A stretch of DNA of 21,441 bases from an uncultured Porphyromonadaceae bacterium (lineage in GTDB: Bacteria > Bacteroidota > Bacteroidia > Bacteroidales > Muribaculaceae): contig CAJKBH010000046.1 in the NCBI GenBank assembly GCA_905198125.1, forward strand, positions 1 to 21,441. Reading direction: 5' to 3'. The position numbers were made by a program, and so were the translations under genes. Shown piece by piece: positions 1 to 8,400 of this stretch. Each line of letters begins with the position of its first letter. Position 1 is the first letter of the stretch. Under the pieces are notes generated by a model that made no database searches, had not been told where the DNA came from, and saw only the letters and a program-made list of their open reading frames with translations.

Positions 1-1
1 A

Positions 2-1627
2 AAGGCAACCATCTCAAAGCAAAGACTTGCACTGGCCGGTTCCATTCCGGCAAGCGACGCAGCCGAGGAAGCCGCCCCTGCCCTTTTCGACGAGACCCGG
101 CCTCGCCCGGAGGCGGAATCGCAGCCTGAAGGCGCCGCCGAACCGCAGACCGACGTTCAGCCCGCTCACGAACAGGCTACGCAGCAGGAATCCGCCAACG
201 CACAGCCCAGAAAGAAAGGCACTTTCTTCAAGGATTCCGCCAGCAGCGGCCTGGGCGCGTTCTTCGGCGGTGCAAAAGGCCGCACCTTCACCCCGCGCAG
301 CCAGCAGAACCAGCAGAACCAGCCTCAGCAGCAGCCATATATGGACGAGCCGCGTCAGATGCCTGCCGGTCCGGTCATAATCTCCGAGCCGCAGGTTCAG
401 GCTCCCCAGCAACAGAATAACAAGAAGAATCAGAAGCTTTCCAAGAAACAGCGTCAGCAACAGCGCCAGATGGAACGCCAGATGCAGCAGACTCCGCATC
501 AATACGACTTAGCCGGCATCGTCTCCACATACGGTCTTCTCGAAGTAATGCCCGACGGATACGGATTCCTCCGTTCCAGCGACTACAACTACCTGGGCAG
601 TCCCGACGACGTATATGTCACCCAGCAGCAGATACGCACATACGGCCTCAAGACCGGCGACGTGGTGCAGGGCACAATCCGCCCTCCGCGCATCGGCGAG
701 AAATACTTCCCTCTCTGCGAGGTGCAGTCGGTCAACGGCCTCAATCCCGAGGATGTAAAGGACCGCGAGGCATTCGAACATCTCACTCCCCTGTTCCCTG
801 ACGAGAAATTCACACTGACACGCTCCACACAGCAGAACATCTCCACACGCGTGGTAGACATGTTCGCTCCTATCGGCAAAGGCCAGCGCGCACTCATCGT
901 GGCTCCGCCCAAGACCGGTAAGACCATCCTGCTGAAGGACATAGCCAACTCCATAGCCGAAAACCACCCCGACACATACATCATCATGCTCCTCATTGAC
1001 GAACGTCCCGAGGAGGTGACCGACATGTCGCGCAGCGTCAACGCCGAGGTGATAGCCTCTACATTCGACGAGCCCGCCGAACGTCACGTCAAGATAGCCG
1101 GGCTGGTGCTGGAAAAGGCAAAGCGCCTGGTGGAATGCGGACACGACGTGGTGATAATGCTCGACTCCATCACCCGACTGGCACGCGCCTACAACACCGT
1201 GTCGCCCGCCAGCGGCAAGATCCTCTCCGGTGGTGTCGACGCCAACGCGCTGCAGCGCCCCAAACGCTTCTTCGGCGCGGCCCGTAACATAGAGAACGGC
1301 GGTTCGCTCACCATCATCGCCACCGCCCTGACCGAGACATCCAGCAAGATGGACGAGGTGATTTTCGAGGAATTCAAGGGTACCGGCAACATGGAGCTGC
1401 AGCTGGACCGCAAGCTATCGAACAAGCGCATCTTCCCCGCCGTGGACATCACCGCAAGTTCCACACGCCGCGACGACCTGCTGCTGCCGCAGGAGACCCT
1501 GAACCGCATGTGGATCCTGCGCAACTACCTCAGCGACATGAATTCCATCGAAGCTATGGAATTCATCAAGAAGCGCATGGAGATCACACGCACCAACGAG
1601 GAACTGCTCGTCACAATGGACAAGTAA
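2..1627 (+). CDS. rho: Transcription termination factor Rho, C-terminal 541 residues (5' end outside window)
   Basis: Rho is the hexameric RNA-dependent ATPase and translocase that ends transcription. The reading frame is open from base 2, so the gene enters from outside. The first ~110 residues are a low-complexity Ala/Pro/Gln/Glu stretch, ending in a Gln/Asn-rich run just before MDEPRQMP. Then come a cold-shock-like RNA-binding domain (EVMPDGYGFLRS, DDVYVTQQQIRTYGLKTGD) and the ATPase core. Visible core motifs are the Walker A loop APPKTGKT, LLIDERPEEVTDM, the Walker B-type VVIMLDSITRLARAY, the Q/R-loop region with SGGVDANALQRPKRFFGAARN, and RIFPAVDITASSTRRDDLL near the end. All core motifs are intact. 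The long insertion ahead of the RNA-binding domain is usual in Bacteroidetes Rho. The stop lies 1 nt before aroC, so the two are almost certainly cotranscribed. The missing N-terminus resembles the coding sequence starting at 21075. Confidence 0.97.
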   Translation, partial: KATISKQRLALAGSIPASDAAEEAAPALFDETRPRPEAESQPEGAAEPQTDVQPAHEQATQQESANAQPRKKGTFFKDSASSGLGAFFGGAKGRTFTPRSQQNQQNQPQQQPYMDEPRQMPAGPVIISEPQVQAPQQQNNKKNQKLSKKQRQQQRQMERQMQQTPHQYDLAGIVSTYGLLEVMPDGYGFLRSSDYNYLGSPDDVYVTQQQIRTYGLKTGDVVQGTIRPPRIGEKYFPLCEVQSVNGLNPEDVKDREAFEHLTPLFPDEKFTLTRSTQQNISTRVVDMFAPIGKGQRALIVAPPKTGKTILLKDIANSIAENHPDTYIIMLLIDERPEEVTDMSRSVNAEVIASTFDEPAERHVKIAGLVLEKAKRLVECGHDVVIMLDSITRLARAYNTVSPASGKILSGGVDANALQRPKRFFGAARNIENGGSLTIIATALTETSSKMDEVIFEEFKGTGNMELQLDRKLSNKRIFPAVDITASSTRRDDLLLPQETLNRMWILRNYLSDMNSIEAMEFIKKRMEITRTNEELLVTMDK

Positions 1628-1628
1628 T

Positions 1629-2570
1629 ATGAATTCGTTCGGCAATATAGTACGGATCACGACCTTTGGCGAAAGCCACGGGCCCGCTATGGGGGGAGTC
1701 CTTGACGGACTCCCCTCGCGGGTTAAGATAGACCCCGAGTCGGTGCAGGCGTTCGTGGACCGTCGCCGTCCGGGCGTGGATCCCCATACCTCGCCACGCC
1801 GCGAAAAAGACCGTGTGGAACTGCTGAGCGGCATCAGCCGCGACGGACTCACACTCGGTTCCCCCATCGGATTCATGATCCGCAACACCGACACGCGCAG
1901 CTCGGATTATCAGGAAGTGTTCCGTCCCAACCATGCCGACTATACCTACTACAAAAAATACGGTCTCCATGAATTTGCCGGCGGTGGCCGCGCCAGTGCC
2001 CGCGAGACGGTGAACTGGGTCGTGGCCGGTGCATTGTGCCGCGAATGGCTCAAGACCAAGGGGATCGAGGTGTCCGCTTACTTCGAGGAATGCAATTCCG
2101 TCGAGGAGGCAATGCAGAAAGGAGACAGCACCGGCGGCATAGTGCATGGCATAATCAACGGACTCCCCGTAGGAATCGGAGAGCCTGTGTTCGACAAACT
2201 GCACGCCCGCTTAGGCTACGCCATGATGAGCATACCGGCGGCGAAAGGATTCGACATCGGATTCGGCGCAGGAATGGCATCCATGTTCGGCAGCGAGGCC
2301 ATGGACGTGATGAATCCGGACGGCACGTTCCGGTCCAATTACTCCGGCGGTATACTCGGCGGCATCTCCAACGGAATGCCCGTGGAGTTCTCGGTATTTT
2401 TCAAACCCACCTCATCGATAATGCAGCCCCGTCCCGGCGTCACGCTCGACGGCAAACCATGCGTCATTCCACCAAAAGGGCGTCACGACCCCTGCGTGGC
2501 AATCAGGGCCGTGCCTGTCGTAGAGGCATTGGCGTGGCTCGTCGTCGCCGATCTTGTCCGCATGAGATGA
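1629..2570 (+). CDS. aroC: Chorismate synthase, short form
   Basis: It converts 5-enolpyruvylshikimate 3-phosphate to chorismate using reduced FMN, the last step of the shared aromatic pathway in the cytoplasm. Signature segments are present: TTFGESHGPAMGG (His17), RPNHADYTYYKKYG (His102), HEFAGGGRASARETVNWVVAGA, GGISNGMPVEFSVFFKPTSSI, and GRHDPCVAIRAVPVVEALAW (Asp287) at the end. These cover the two catalytic His and the Asp known in the family. At 313 residues it is about 45 shorter than the usual ~360. The missing part is internal: after KGIEVSAYF it goes almost straight to MQKGDSTGGIVHG, without the segment that normally holds the VGDI and RCPD-like stretches. The start is 1 nt after the rho stop, and the stop overlaps the next start by four bases (ATGA). 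Translational coupling along rho-aroC-radical SAM is likely. Confidence 0.96.
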   Translation: MNSFGNIVRITTFGESHGPAMGGVLDGLPSRVKIDPESVQAFVDRRRPGVDPHTSPRREKDRVELLSGISRDGLTLGSPIGFMIRNTDTRSSDYQEVFRPNHADYTYYKKYGLHEFAGGGRASARETVNWVVAGALCREWLKTKGIEVSAYFEECNSVEEAMQKGDSTGGIVHGIINGLPVGIGEPVFDKLHARLGYAMMSIPAAKGFDIGFGAGMASMFGSEAMDVMNPDGTFRSNYSGGILGGISNGMPVEFSVFFKPTSSIMQPRPGVTLDGKPCVIPPKGRHDPCVAIRAVPVVEALAWLVVADLVRMR

Positions 2571-3460
2571 ATCCGTTCTATAAGGATTATTCCGAATATA
2601 TCGCTGAGATTTTCCCGGACTTCAAGGTTCAGAAGCTGTCGGTCAATACCTCGCGTTCGTGTCCCAACCGCGACGGCACTCTGGGTACAGGAGGCTGCAT
2701 TTACTGCAACAACCGGTCGTTCACGCCGAGATATTGCTTCAGCGGCAGCTCTGTCGCCAATCAACTGCGGGACGGAAAGCGGTTTTTCGCCCGCAAATAT
2801 CCCGAAATGCGATATATTGCCTATTTCCAGTCATTTTCCAGTACATACGGCGAAGGTCTGAGGCAAGATTTGGCAGATGCTGTAAGCGTTGACGGCATCT
2901 GCGGAATAGTAGTCGGTGCCCGTCCTGATTGTCTCGGCCCTGAAGTGATTGAAATCCTGAAGGAATATGGCCGCAGTCTGCCTGTCTTTGTGGAAATAGG
3001 CGTGGAAAGTCTGCATGATAATACCTTAAGACTGATAAACCGTGGCCATGATGCCGCAACCGCCATCCGGGCTATCCGTAACTGCGCCGATGCCGGACTC
3101 CACGTCGGCGTTCATCTCATAGCAGGCCTTCCCGGCGAAACGGACGAAATGATCCTTGACACCGTGCGGCGAACCTGCGATTTGCCCATAGGCTCACTCA
3201 AGATGCACCAGCTTCAGGTGCTGAAGGATACTCCCCTCGCCGCCATGACTGAATCGGGCGAAGTTGCTGTAACCGGCTATTCCCTCGAGGATTACCTTAC
3301 CCTGTGCGTCCGAATCGTTGAGGCCGTGCCGAGACACATCTGTATCGAACGCTTTCTCGCCCAGGCGCCTCCCGACATGGTGATATCGCCGAAATGGGGC
3401 ATCAAAAACTACGAATTCACCAACCTCCTGCTAAACAGACTGTCCGGTTTGCGCTTCTAA
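2567..3460 (+). CDS. Radical SAM protein, TIGR01212 (YhcC-like) family
   Basis: A 297-residue radical SAM enzyme. The cluster cysteines are in the family's spaced form: Cys32 in SRSCPNRDGTLGTGG, then Cys44 and Cys47 in GGCIYCNNRSF. Further radical-SAM barrel motifs are YFQSFSSTYG, GIVVGARPDCL, VFVEIGVESLHDNTLRLINRGHD, VHLIAGLPGETDEMI and LKMHQLQVLKDTPLA. The C-terminus MVISPKWGIKNYEFTNLL is typical of this family. The frame is open much further upstream (to 2036) inside aroC, but that part has no family resemblance. The start at 2567 (MNPFYKDYSEY) is chosen because homologues begin this way and because ATGA overlaps the aroC stop. The substrate is not known to me; E. coli YhcC is the nearest named relative. 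A hairpin repeat begins directly after the stop. Confidence 0.92.
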   Translation: MNPFYKDYSEYIAEIFPDFKVQKLSVNTSRSCPNRDGTLGTGGCIYCNNRSFTPRYCFSGSSVANQLRDGKRFFARKYPEMRYIAYFQSFSSTYGEGLRQDLADAVSVDGICGIVVGARPDCLGPEVIEILKEYGRSLPVFVEIGVESLHDNTLRLINRGHDAATAIRAIRNCADAGLHVGVHLIAGLPGETDEMILDTVRRTCDLPIGSLKMHQLQVLKDTPLAAMTESGEVAVTGYSLEDYLTLCVRIVEAVPRHICIERFLAQAPPDMVISPKWGIKNYEFTNLLLNRLSGLRF

Positions 3461-3467
3461 CTGCGCA

Positions 3468-3485
3468 GGCGGTGAGGACACCGCC
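3468..3485 (-). repeat. Family 1 hairpin repeat, orphan copy
   Basis: On the minus strand this reads CGACTGGAGA, then stem GGCGGTG, loop TCCT, stem CACCGCC. The 7-bp stem is perfect. It begins seven bases after the radical SAM stop, between two convergent operons. It may therefore also act as a 3'-end stem, although no T-run follows. Confidence 0.8.
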
Positions 3486-3507
3486 TCTCCAGTCGTTGCG
3501 GTTTGCG

Positions 3508-3600
3508 TCGGCGACTGGAATGACGACGTCCACGTCGTCAAGATGTCATATCCACGTCGTCAAATACGGGCGGTGGGGACACCGCCCCTCCAGTCGCCGA
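3508..3600. repeat. Family 1 composite palindromic element overlapping the 3' end of tilS
   Basis: The outer arms TCGGCGACTGGA (3508-3519) and TCCAGTCGCCGA (3589-3600) are perfect 12-bp inverted repeats. Inside the left arm is a plus-strand hairpin, GACGACG-TCCA-CGTCGTC (3522-3539). Inside the right arm is a minus-strand hairpin, GGGCGGTG-TCCC-CACCGCCC (3568-3587). A degenerate copy of half the first hairpin lies between them at 3542-3560. Coding sequence of tilS runs into the element and stops there. Confidence 0.85.
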
Positions 3601-4530
3601 AAATTGCAGGGAGGTGCGCGTGGCGCGTATTATCCCGTCGCGGACAGCCCATTGCTTGCCGGTCTCGGGGCGACCGTCGGTGAAGGCTGCCATAATCTCG
3701 CGGGCTATATTGGATTTTGTGCCGTAGCGCGACAGCCATTTATGCAGCAGCCATTGCGGAGCGGCGGATTCTTTCAGCACCCTGTATGGCAACACGGACA
3801 GATCCTGAAGCGAATCGAGCTCGCGTGCGCCCAGCATATCGAGGGCCTCGGAATCCGACCGGAGATTGGATATGGTCGAAGTGATAGCCTTGCGTGCGCC
3901 GGTCCACTGCGTTTCTATCAGAGGCAACAGCTCGTTACGGATGAAATTGCGACGATAGTCGGACTGCAGATTGGTGGAATCCGTGACGTAAGCCTGTCCT
4001 ATGACATCAAGATATTGCAGAATCTCGGCACGCGTGACATGCAGCAACGGACGCACCACGTTGTTGGCATCGGGCAGCATCCCGCGCAGTCCGTCTATAC
4101 CGCACCCTCTGAACAGATTCAGAAACAGAGTCTCGATATTGTCGTCCGCGTGATGAGCCACCGCTATCCGGTCGAAACCGGTTTTCCGAAGCATTCTATG
4201 GAAATATTCGTACCTCAGTTCGCGACAGGCCACTTCAAGGCTCACATTGTGCGCGGCCTGATATGCAGGCACGTCGAAATGTACGATGTCGAGGGGAACG
4301 GCAAGGTCGCGGCACAGTTCGATGCAGAAATTCATGTCACGGTCGGATTCCACGCCGCGAAGATGGAAATTGCAATGCACCGCACGGACCCGGACTCCGA
4401 TGTTACGAAGCATATACAGCAACGCCACCGAGTCGGCACCCCCGCTCAAGCCTAAAATGACCGATTGGATGCCCGGCATCAGCGCGCGTACCTGCTGGTG
4501 AATCTTGGCCGTCAATGCGGAATGCTTCAT
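3538..4530 (-). CDS. tilS: tRNA(Ile)-lysidine synthase, C-terminally short
   Basis: TilS ligates lysine to C34 of the CAU-anticodon tRNA(Ile), changing its decoding from AUG to AUA; it is normally essential. The N-type PP-loop SGGADS is at residues 29-34, followed by VRAVHCNFHLRG, VAHHADDNIETLFLNLFRG, and a segment like NPLLxxxR (VRPLLHVTRAEILQYLD). DSTNLQSDYRRNFIRNELLP closes the catalytic domain. The middle substrate-binding domain seems present. The protein is 330 residues against about 430 in E. coli, and the usual final TilS_C domain is absent. The last ~19 codons (ATGGAVSPPPVFDDVDMTS) are read from the family 1 repeat at 3508-3600. Short TilS proteins without the last domain are known (e.g. 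Aquifex), so activity may persist. The start is 5 nt after the ruvX stop. Confidence 0.93.
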   Translation of the reverse strand: MKHSALTAKIHQQVRALMPGIQSVILGLSGGADSVALLYMLRNIGVRVRAVHCNFHLRGVESDRDMNFCIELCRDLAVPLDIVHFDVPAYQAAHNVSLEVACRELRYEYFHRMLRKTGFDRIAVAHHADDNIETLFLNLFRGCGIDGLRGMLPDANNVVRPLLHVTRAEILQYLDVIGQAYVTDSTNLQSDYRRNFIRNELLPLIETQWTGARKAITSTISNLRSDSEALDMLGARELDSLQDLSVLPYRVLKESAAPQWLLHKWLSRYGTKSNIAREIMAAFTDGRPETGKQWAVRDGIIRATRTSLQFSATGGAVSPPPVFDDVDMTS

Positions 4531-4535
4531 TATGA

Positions 4536-4952
4536 TTATAGTCTTGGATTTTCAAGCCACGAAGTCAGGATCAGCACCGCCGACATCTCGTCGGCCAGTT
4601 CCTTGCGCTGACGGTCCGACTTCTTGAAGCCGGCCGTTATCATGTCGCGGTGTGCCTGGACGGAGGTGAAACGCTCGTCCACCATCTCGACGGGCATGTC
4701 GGGAAGTATCTTTGACAGGCGATTCATGAAGGGACGTATATACCGCATGGATTCCGAATCCTCGCCGCGCACCGTGCGCGGATGACCGATAATGATACGC
4801 TCCACCGGCTCGTGACTGCAGTAATCGAGCAGATACTTTTCAAGGTCGCATGTACGCTGCGTCGGCAGGCCGTTGGCCGCAATCTTAAGGATGTCGGTCA
4901 CCGCCACGCCGCAACGCTTTCGCCCGTAATCTATCGCCAGTACTCGTCCCAT
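4536..4952 (-). CDS. ruvX: Pre-16S rRNA nuclease, RuvX/YqgF family
   Basis: YqgF/RuvX has an RNase H-like fold and takes part in 16S rRNA 5'-end maturation; it was once proposed as a Holliday-junction resolvase. The acidic active-site positions are visible: Asp8 in LAIDYGRKRCGVA, the Asp-Glu of VDERFTS (residues 92-93), and Asp121 in ELADEMSA. IIIGHPRTVRGEDS is the conserved middle motif. The length of 138 residues is normal. It is first in a two-gene minus-strand operon with tilS, with a 5-nt gap. I could not find a convincing TAnnTTTG promoter upstream; the region just before the start is followed within ~60 bp by repeat elements. Confidence 0.95.
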   Translation of the reverse strand: MGRVLAIDYGRKRCGVAVTDILKIAANGLPTQRTCDLEKYLLDYCSHEPVERIIIGHPRTVRGEDSESMRYIRPFMNRLSKILPDMPVEMVDERFTSVQAHRDMITAGFKKSDRQRKELADEMSAVLILTSWLENPRL

Positions 4953-5008
4953 ACCTTATTAACGCGCCATTCCCCGATTTATTAGCGTCTCATGCGACAG
5001 TAGCTGAC

Positions 5009-5034
5009 AGTGGCGCGTGCTCTCCGAGCCGCGC
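5009..5034 (+). repeat. Family 2 palindromic repeat
   Basis: The unit reads AGTGGCGCGTGC then TCTCCGAGCCGCGC. It differs at 2 of 26 positions from the minus-strand copy at 13099-13124. GGCGCG and the CCGCGC end can form a short stem around the TCCGAG core. Confidence 0.75.
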
Positions 5035-5040
5035 ATCAAT

Positions 5041-5116
5041 CCGCTGCGACTGGAGGGGCGACGTCCACGTCGCCCACGAGTTGACGACGTGGACGTCGTC
5101 ATTCCAGTCGCAGCGG
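5041..5116. repeat. Family 1 composite palindromic element
   Basis: The 14-bp outer arms, CCGCTGCGACTGGA (5041-5054) and its exact reverse complement (5103-5116), enclose two hairpins. The first is GGGCGACG-TCCA-CGTCGCCC (5056-5075). The second is GACGACG-TGGA-CGTCGTC (5083-5100), which is the same unit in opposite orientation. The whole element could extrude as a large cruciform or fold as a three-way RNA. The architecture is the same as at 3508-3600, but with different arm sequences. Confidence 0.88.
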
Positions 5117-5280
5117 ACTCCCTTCATCCCTGTTATATCGTTAACTTAATTTTTTTAATCATTGGTTATAAGTGTTTCAGGCACACTCATAAATCGGAGA
5201 TTTCACGTTACTTTTTCGGGGTTAATTTGTTAAAATCTATTAAGAATGTCAAAATTATACCAATAGAGGACAAAATTATA

Positions 5281-5312
5281 TTAAAATTATCTTCGCAAGA
5301 AACCTAACTTTG
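5281..5312 (+). promoter_or_regulatory. Probable SusC operon promoter
   Basis: TAACTTTG at 5305-5312 matches the Bacteroidetes -7 element TAnnTTTG exactly. The expected -33 position (5281-5284) reads TTAA, a weak match to TTTG, in very AT-rich DNA. Transcription would start near 5318, leaving a leader of about 180 nt. No ECF sigma or anti-sigma gene is nearby. Confidence 0.65.
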
Positions 5313-5317
5313 CATCG

Positions 5318-5497
5318 ACGTTAGCCAAAACAATCATTACGTTAGCCTAAAACAGTCTTTTCACTGTACCACAACAGTAATTCCACTGTACGAAGACACA
5401 CACTGATTATTGCTTAGGCCCACGATAGAATACCTACCACTTAACACTATACAATAACAAACCCAAATAACAACACACACTTATTAAATCAGTATCG
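5318..5497 (+). promoter_or_regulatory. SusC leader with short direct repeats
   Basis: The sequence ACGTTAGCC occurs at 5318-5326 and again at 5339-5347, exactly 21 bp apart. CACTGTAC occurs at 5362-5369 and 5384-5391. ACTGT (5363-5367) and ACAGT (5374-5378) can form a small hairpin. These could be binding sites for a regulator or RNA structure in the leader; no known riboswitch is recognised. Confidence 0.4.
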
Positions 5498-8400
5498 ATG
5501 GAAAAGAATCTTATTGATTACTTCAAGGCTCGATTACTCAGATTTGTGATGGCCATGCTATGTGTATTCACAAGCATTGGAATCGCATCTGCCCAAGAGC
5601 CCGGCACCGTATCCGGTACGGTGACATCAGCCTCCGACGGCGAACCGCTGATCGGAGCCTCAGTATTGGTGAAAGGAACGACTATCGGAACGGACACTGA
5701 CATCGACGGCAAATTCACCGTCAAAGCCAAGAAGGGCGACGTTCTCCAATTCCGCTATGTCGGATACGAGCCCTCTGAAGTAAAGGTCGGCGACAGCAAC
5801 GTCATCAACGTAATGCTTCAGGAAAACGAGAACAACCTGGACGAAGTAGTGGTAGTGGGCTACGGTACGCAGAAGCGTAAATTAGTGACCGGTTCCACAT
5901 TCCAGGTATCCGGCGACCAGATCGCGCAGATGAACACCTCCAACGCCCTGACCGCCATGCAGACCACCGCTCCCGGCGTTCAGATCACGCAGGCTTCCAC
6001 CCAGCCGGGTAAGGGCTTCAAGGTAAGCATCCGCGGTGTCGGCACCATCGGCGAGTCGTCGCCTCTGTTAGTTATCGACGGTATCGTGTCCGGTACGGCC
6101 AACGACGGCCTGAACGGCATCAACCCCAACGACATCGAGAGCATCGACGTACTGAAGGACGCCGCTTCCGCAGCCATCTACGGTGCACGTGCAGCCAACG
6201 GTGTAATCCTCGTCACCACCAAGCAGGGTAAGGAAGGCAAGATCTCCATTACCTACGACGGTTTCGTAGGCTGGTCCAATCCCTACCGCAAGCCCGGCAA
6301 CCTCAACGCTCAGCAGTACATGGAGGTCATCAACGAGACCAACTTCAACACCTACGGCAATGCCACCAACTGGAGCGCACTTGTTCCTCAGGCCATTCTC
6401 GACAAAGTAAATAACGGTTGGAAAGGCCAGGACTGGTTTGACGTTTACCGCAACAAGAACGCCTTCCAGCACAGCCATGCAGTGACTGTAGCCGGCGGCA
6501 GCGACCGCAGCAAATTCTCCATCTCGGTCAACTACAGCGACCAGGAAGGTATCCTCGGCGGCAGCAACGCCTCCAATTACCGTCGTTACGGTGGCCGCGT
6601 CAACTCCGAGCATGTATTGCTTAAGGGCAAGGAGCACAACATCATCACGTTGGGCGAGAACATCTCCTACTGGTACCATCAGAGCCACGACCTTGCCGAA
6701 GGTAACGGATACTCCAACATCATGCAGCCTGTCTACTCAGCTTCTCCGCTGGTTCCCGCATTCCGCGAGGACGGCAAGCCCACCAACTTTCGCGAGGACG
6801 GTGCCGGCTACAGCTCCATGATCTTCAACAACCCGTACGAGGGATTCATCAACGGTCAGTACAACTCCCTGAACAAGAGCCGTGACTTCGGTGTCGGAGC
6901 TACACTGTACTGGATCATCGAACCGATCAAGAACCTGAGGTACCGCGGTCAGATCAACACCGGCTACAGCGCCAACAACTATCGCCGCACTTCGCTGCCA
7001 TTCTCCGCAAGTTCCACCAACGCCAGCGGAAACTATGGAATGGAGCAGAACCAGCAGCAGAGCTCGAGCATGTCGGTCGAGAACACCATCACCTATACCC
7101 TCCCCGAGTTCGCAAAGAACAACATCGACGTCATGATTGGTCAGTCGGTCGAGATGTCGAAATGGGACACCCGCATGAGCATGACGTTCAGCCAGTCGCC
7201 CGACGAACTGAACTCTCTGGTTCTGAACGGTTGGAACTTCACCATTCCTTCCAATATGGCCGGCATGACCGGTTACAGCGGTTATGACAATCCCCGCGAA
7301 GGCCGCATCGCCTCCTTCTTCGGTCGTATCAACTACAACTACGACGAGCGTTACCTGCTGACGGCCATCGTACGTCACGACGGCTCCAACAACTTCGCAC
7401 GCGGCCACCGCTGGCACACCTATCCCTCGGTTTCCGCAGGTTGGGTGCTCACCAACGAGAAATTCATGGAGAACGCCACAAACGTCATGAACTTCTTCAA
7501 GCTCCGCGCAAGCTGGGGTCAGAACGGTAACTGCCAGGTCGGCAACTTCTACTATCTCTCCAACATCGGCTTCTCCCCTACAGCCTATGCAGACTATGGC
7601 TATAAGTTCAACAGCAATATGGTCTCCACCGTCGAGGGTATTTATCAGACCGGTGCATACGCCAAGAACGTTCCCAACGAGAACCTGACATGGGAGACTT
7701 CCGAGCAGTGGGACCTCGGTTTCGACACTCGCTTCTTCCAGAACCGTCTGGCCTTTACGTTCGACTGGTATGTCAAGAAGACCAAGGACTGGCTGGTACA
7801 GGCTCCTCTGAACGACATCTTGGGTTATGAAGAAGCCGCCATGATAAACGGCGGTGACGTAAAGAACACCGGTGTCGAAATGGCACTCTCCTGGAGCGAC
7901 AACATCGGCCCCGACTTCCTCTATCACGTCAACGTAAACGCCGCATACAACCGCAACAAAGTGACTCGTCTTGCCACTCAGTCCGGCAAGATCGGCGACA
8001 ACGTAAGCAGCTCCCTGTTCGAGAACTCCTCTTACGTATCGCTCGTAGAGGTGGGACATCCCATCGGTTACTTCAGCGGTATGAGCCACAGCGGCATCTG
8101 GCAGAACCAGCAGCAGATCGAGGACGCACGCGCGGCCGGCAAGGCAGTTCTGCCCAACGCACAGCCCGGCGACTTCATCTGGGACGACTATGATGGTAAC
8201 GGACAGATCGAATACGACAACGACCGCCACGAGATCGGCGACCCCAACCCCGACTGGACTTTGGGTATCAACCTCGGCTTCACATGGAAGGGTCTCGACT
8301 TCAGCCTGGCAGGTTCCGGCGCGTTCGGAATGCAGGCAATGCAGTGCTACCGCACCGCCCTCCTGGCAAACCAGTATCTGAACTATACCGCGGAAATACT

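Larger units (their letters stand above)
4953..5497. other. Divergent intergenic region between ruvX and the SusC gene
   Basis: This 545-bp stretch has no credible gene. The left part holds one family 2 repeat (5009-5034) and a family 1 composite (5041-5116). The right part is AT-rich, much richer in A and T than the flanking genes, and contains the SusC promoter and a leader of about 180 nt. The open frame at 5017-5307 is a product of the repeats and of AT-rich DNA. Confidence 0.8.

Noticed and set aside
2036..2566. Upstream extension of the radical SAM gene inside aroC
   Set aside because: It is an Arg-rich out-of-frame reading of aroC; family homologues start at the MNPFYKDYSEY position.
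3468..3485. Intrinsic terminator for the rho-aroC operon
   Set aside because: The hairpin is well placed but has no T-run on either side and belongs to the repeat family; terminator function is possible but not supported.
3394..4455. 353-codon plus-strand frame opposite tilS
   Set aside because: It is antisense to a clear TilS; long antisense frames are common in this GC-rich coding DNA.
5017..5307. 96-codon open frame upstream of SusC
   Set aside because: Its first third is read from the repeat elements and the rest from the AT-rich promoter and leader; there is no protein-like pattern.
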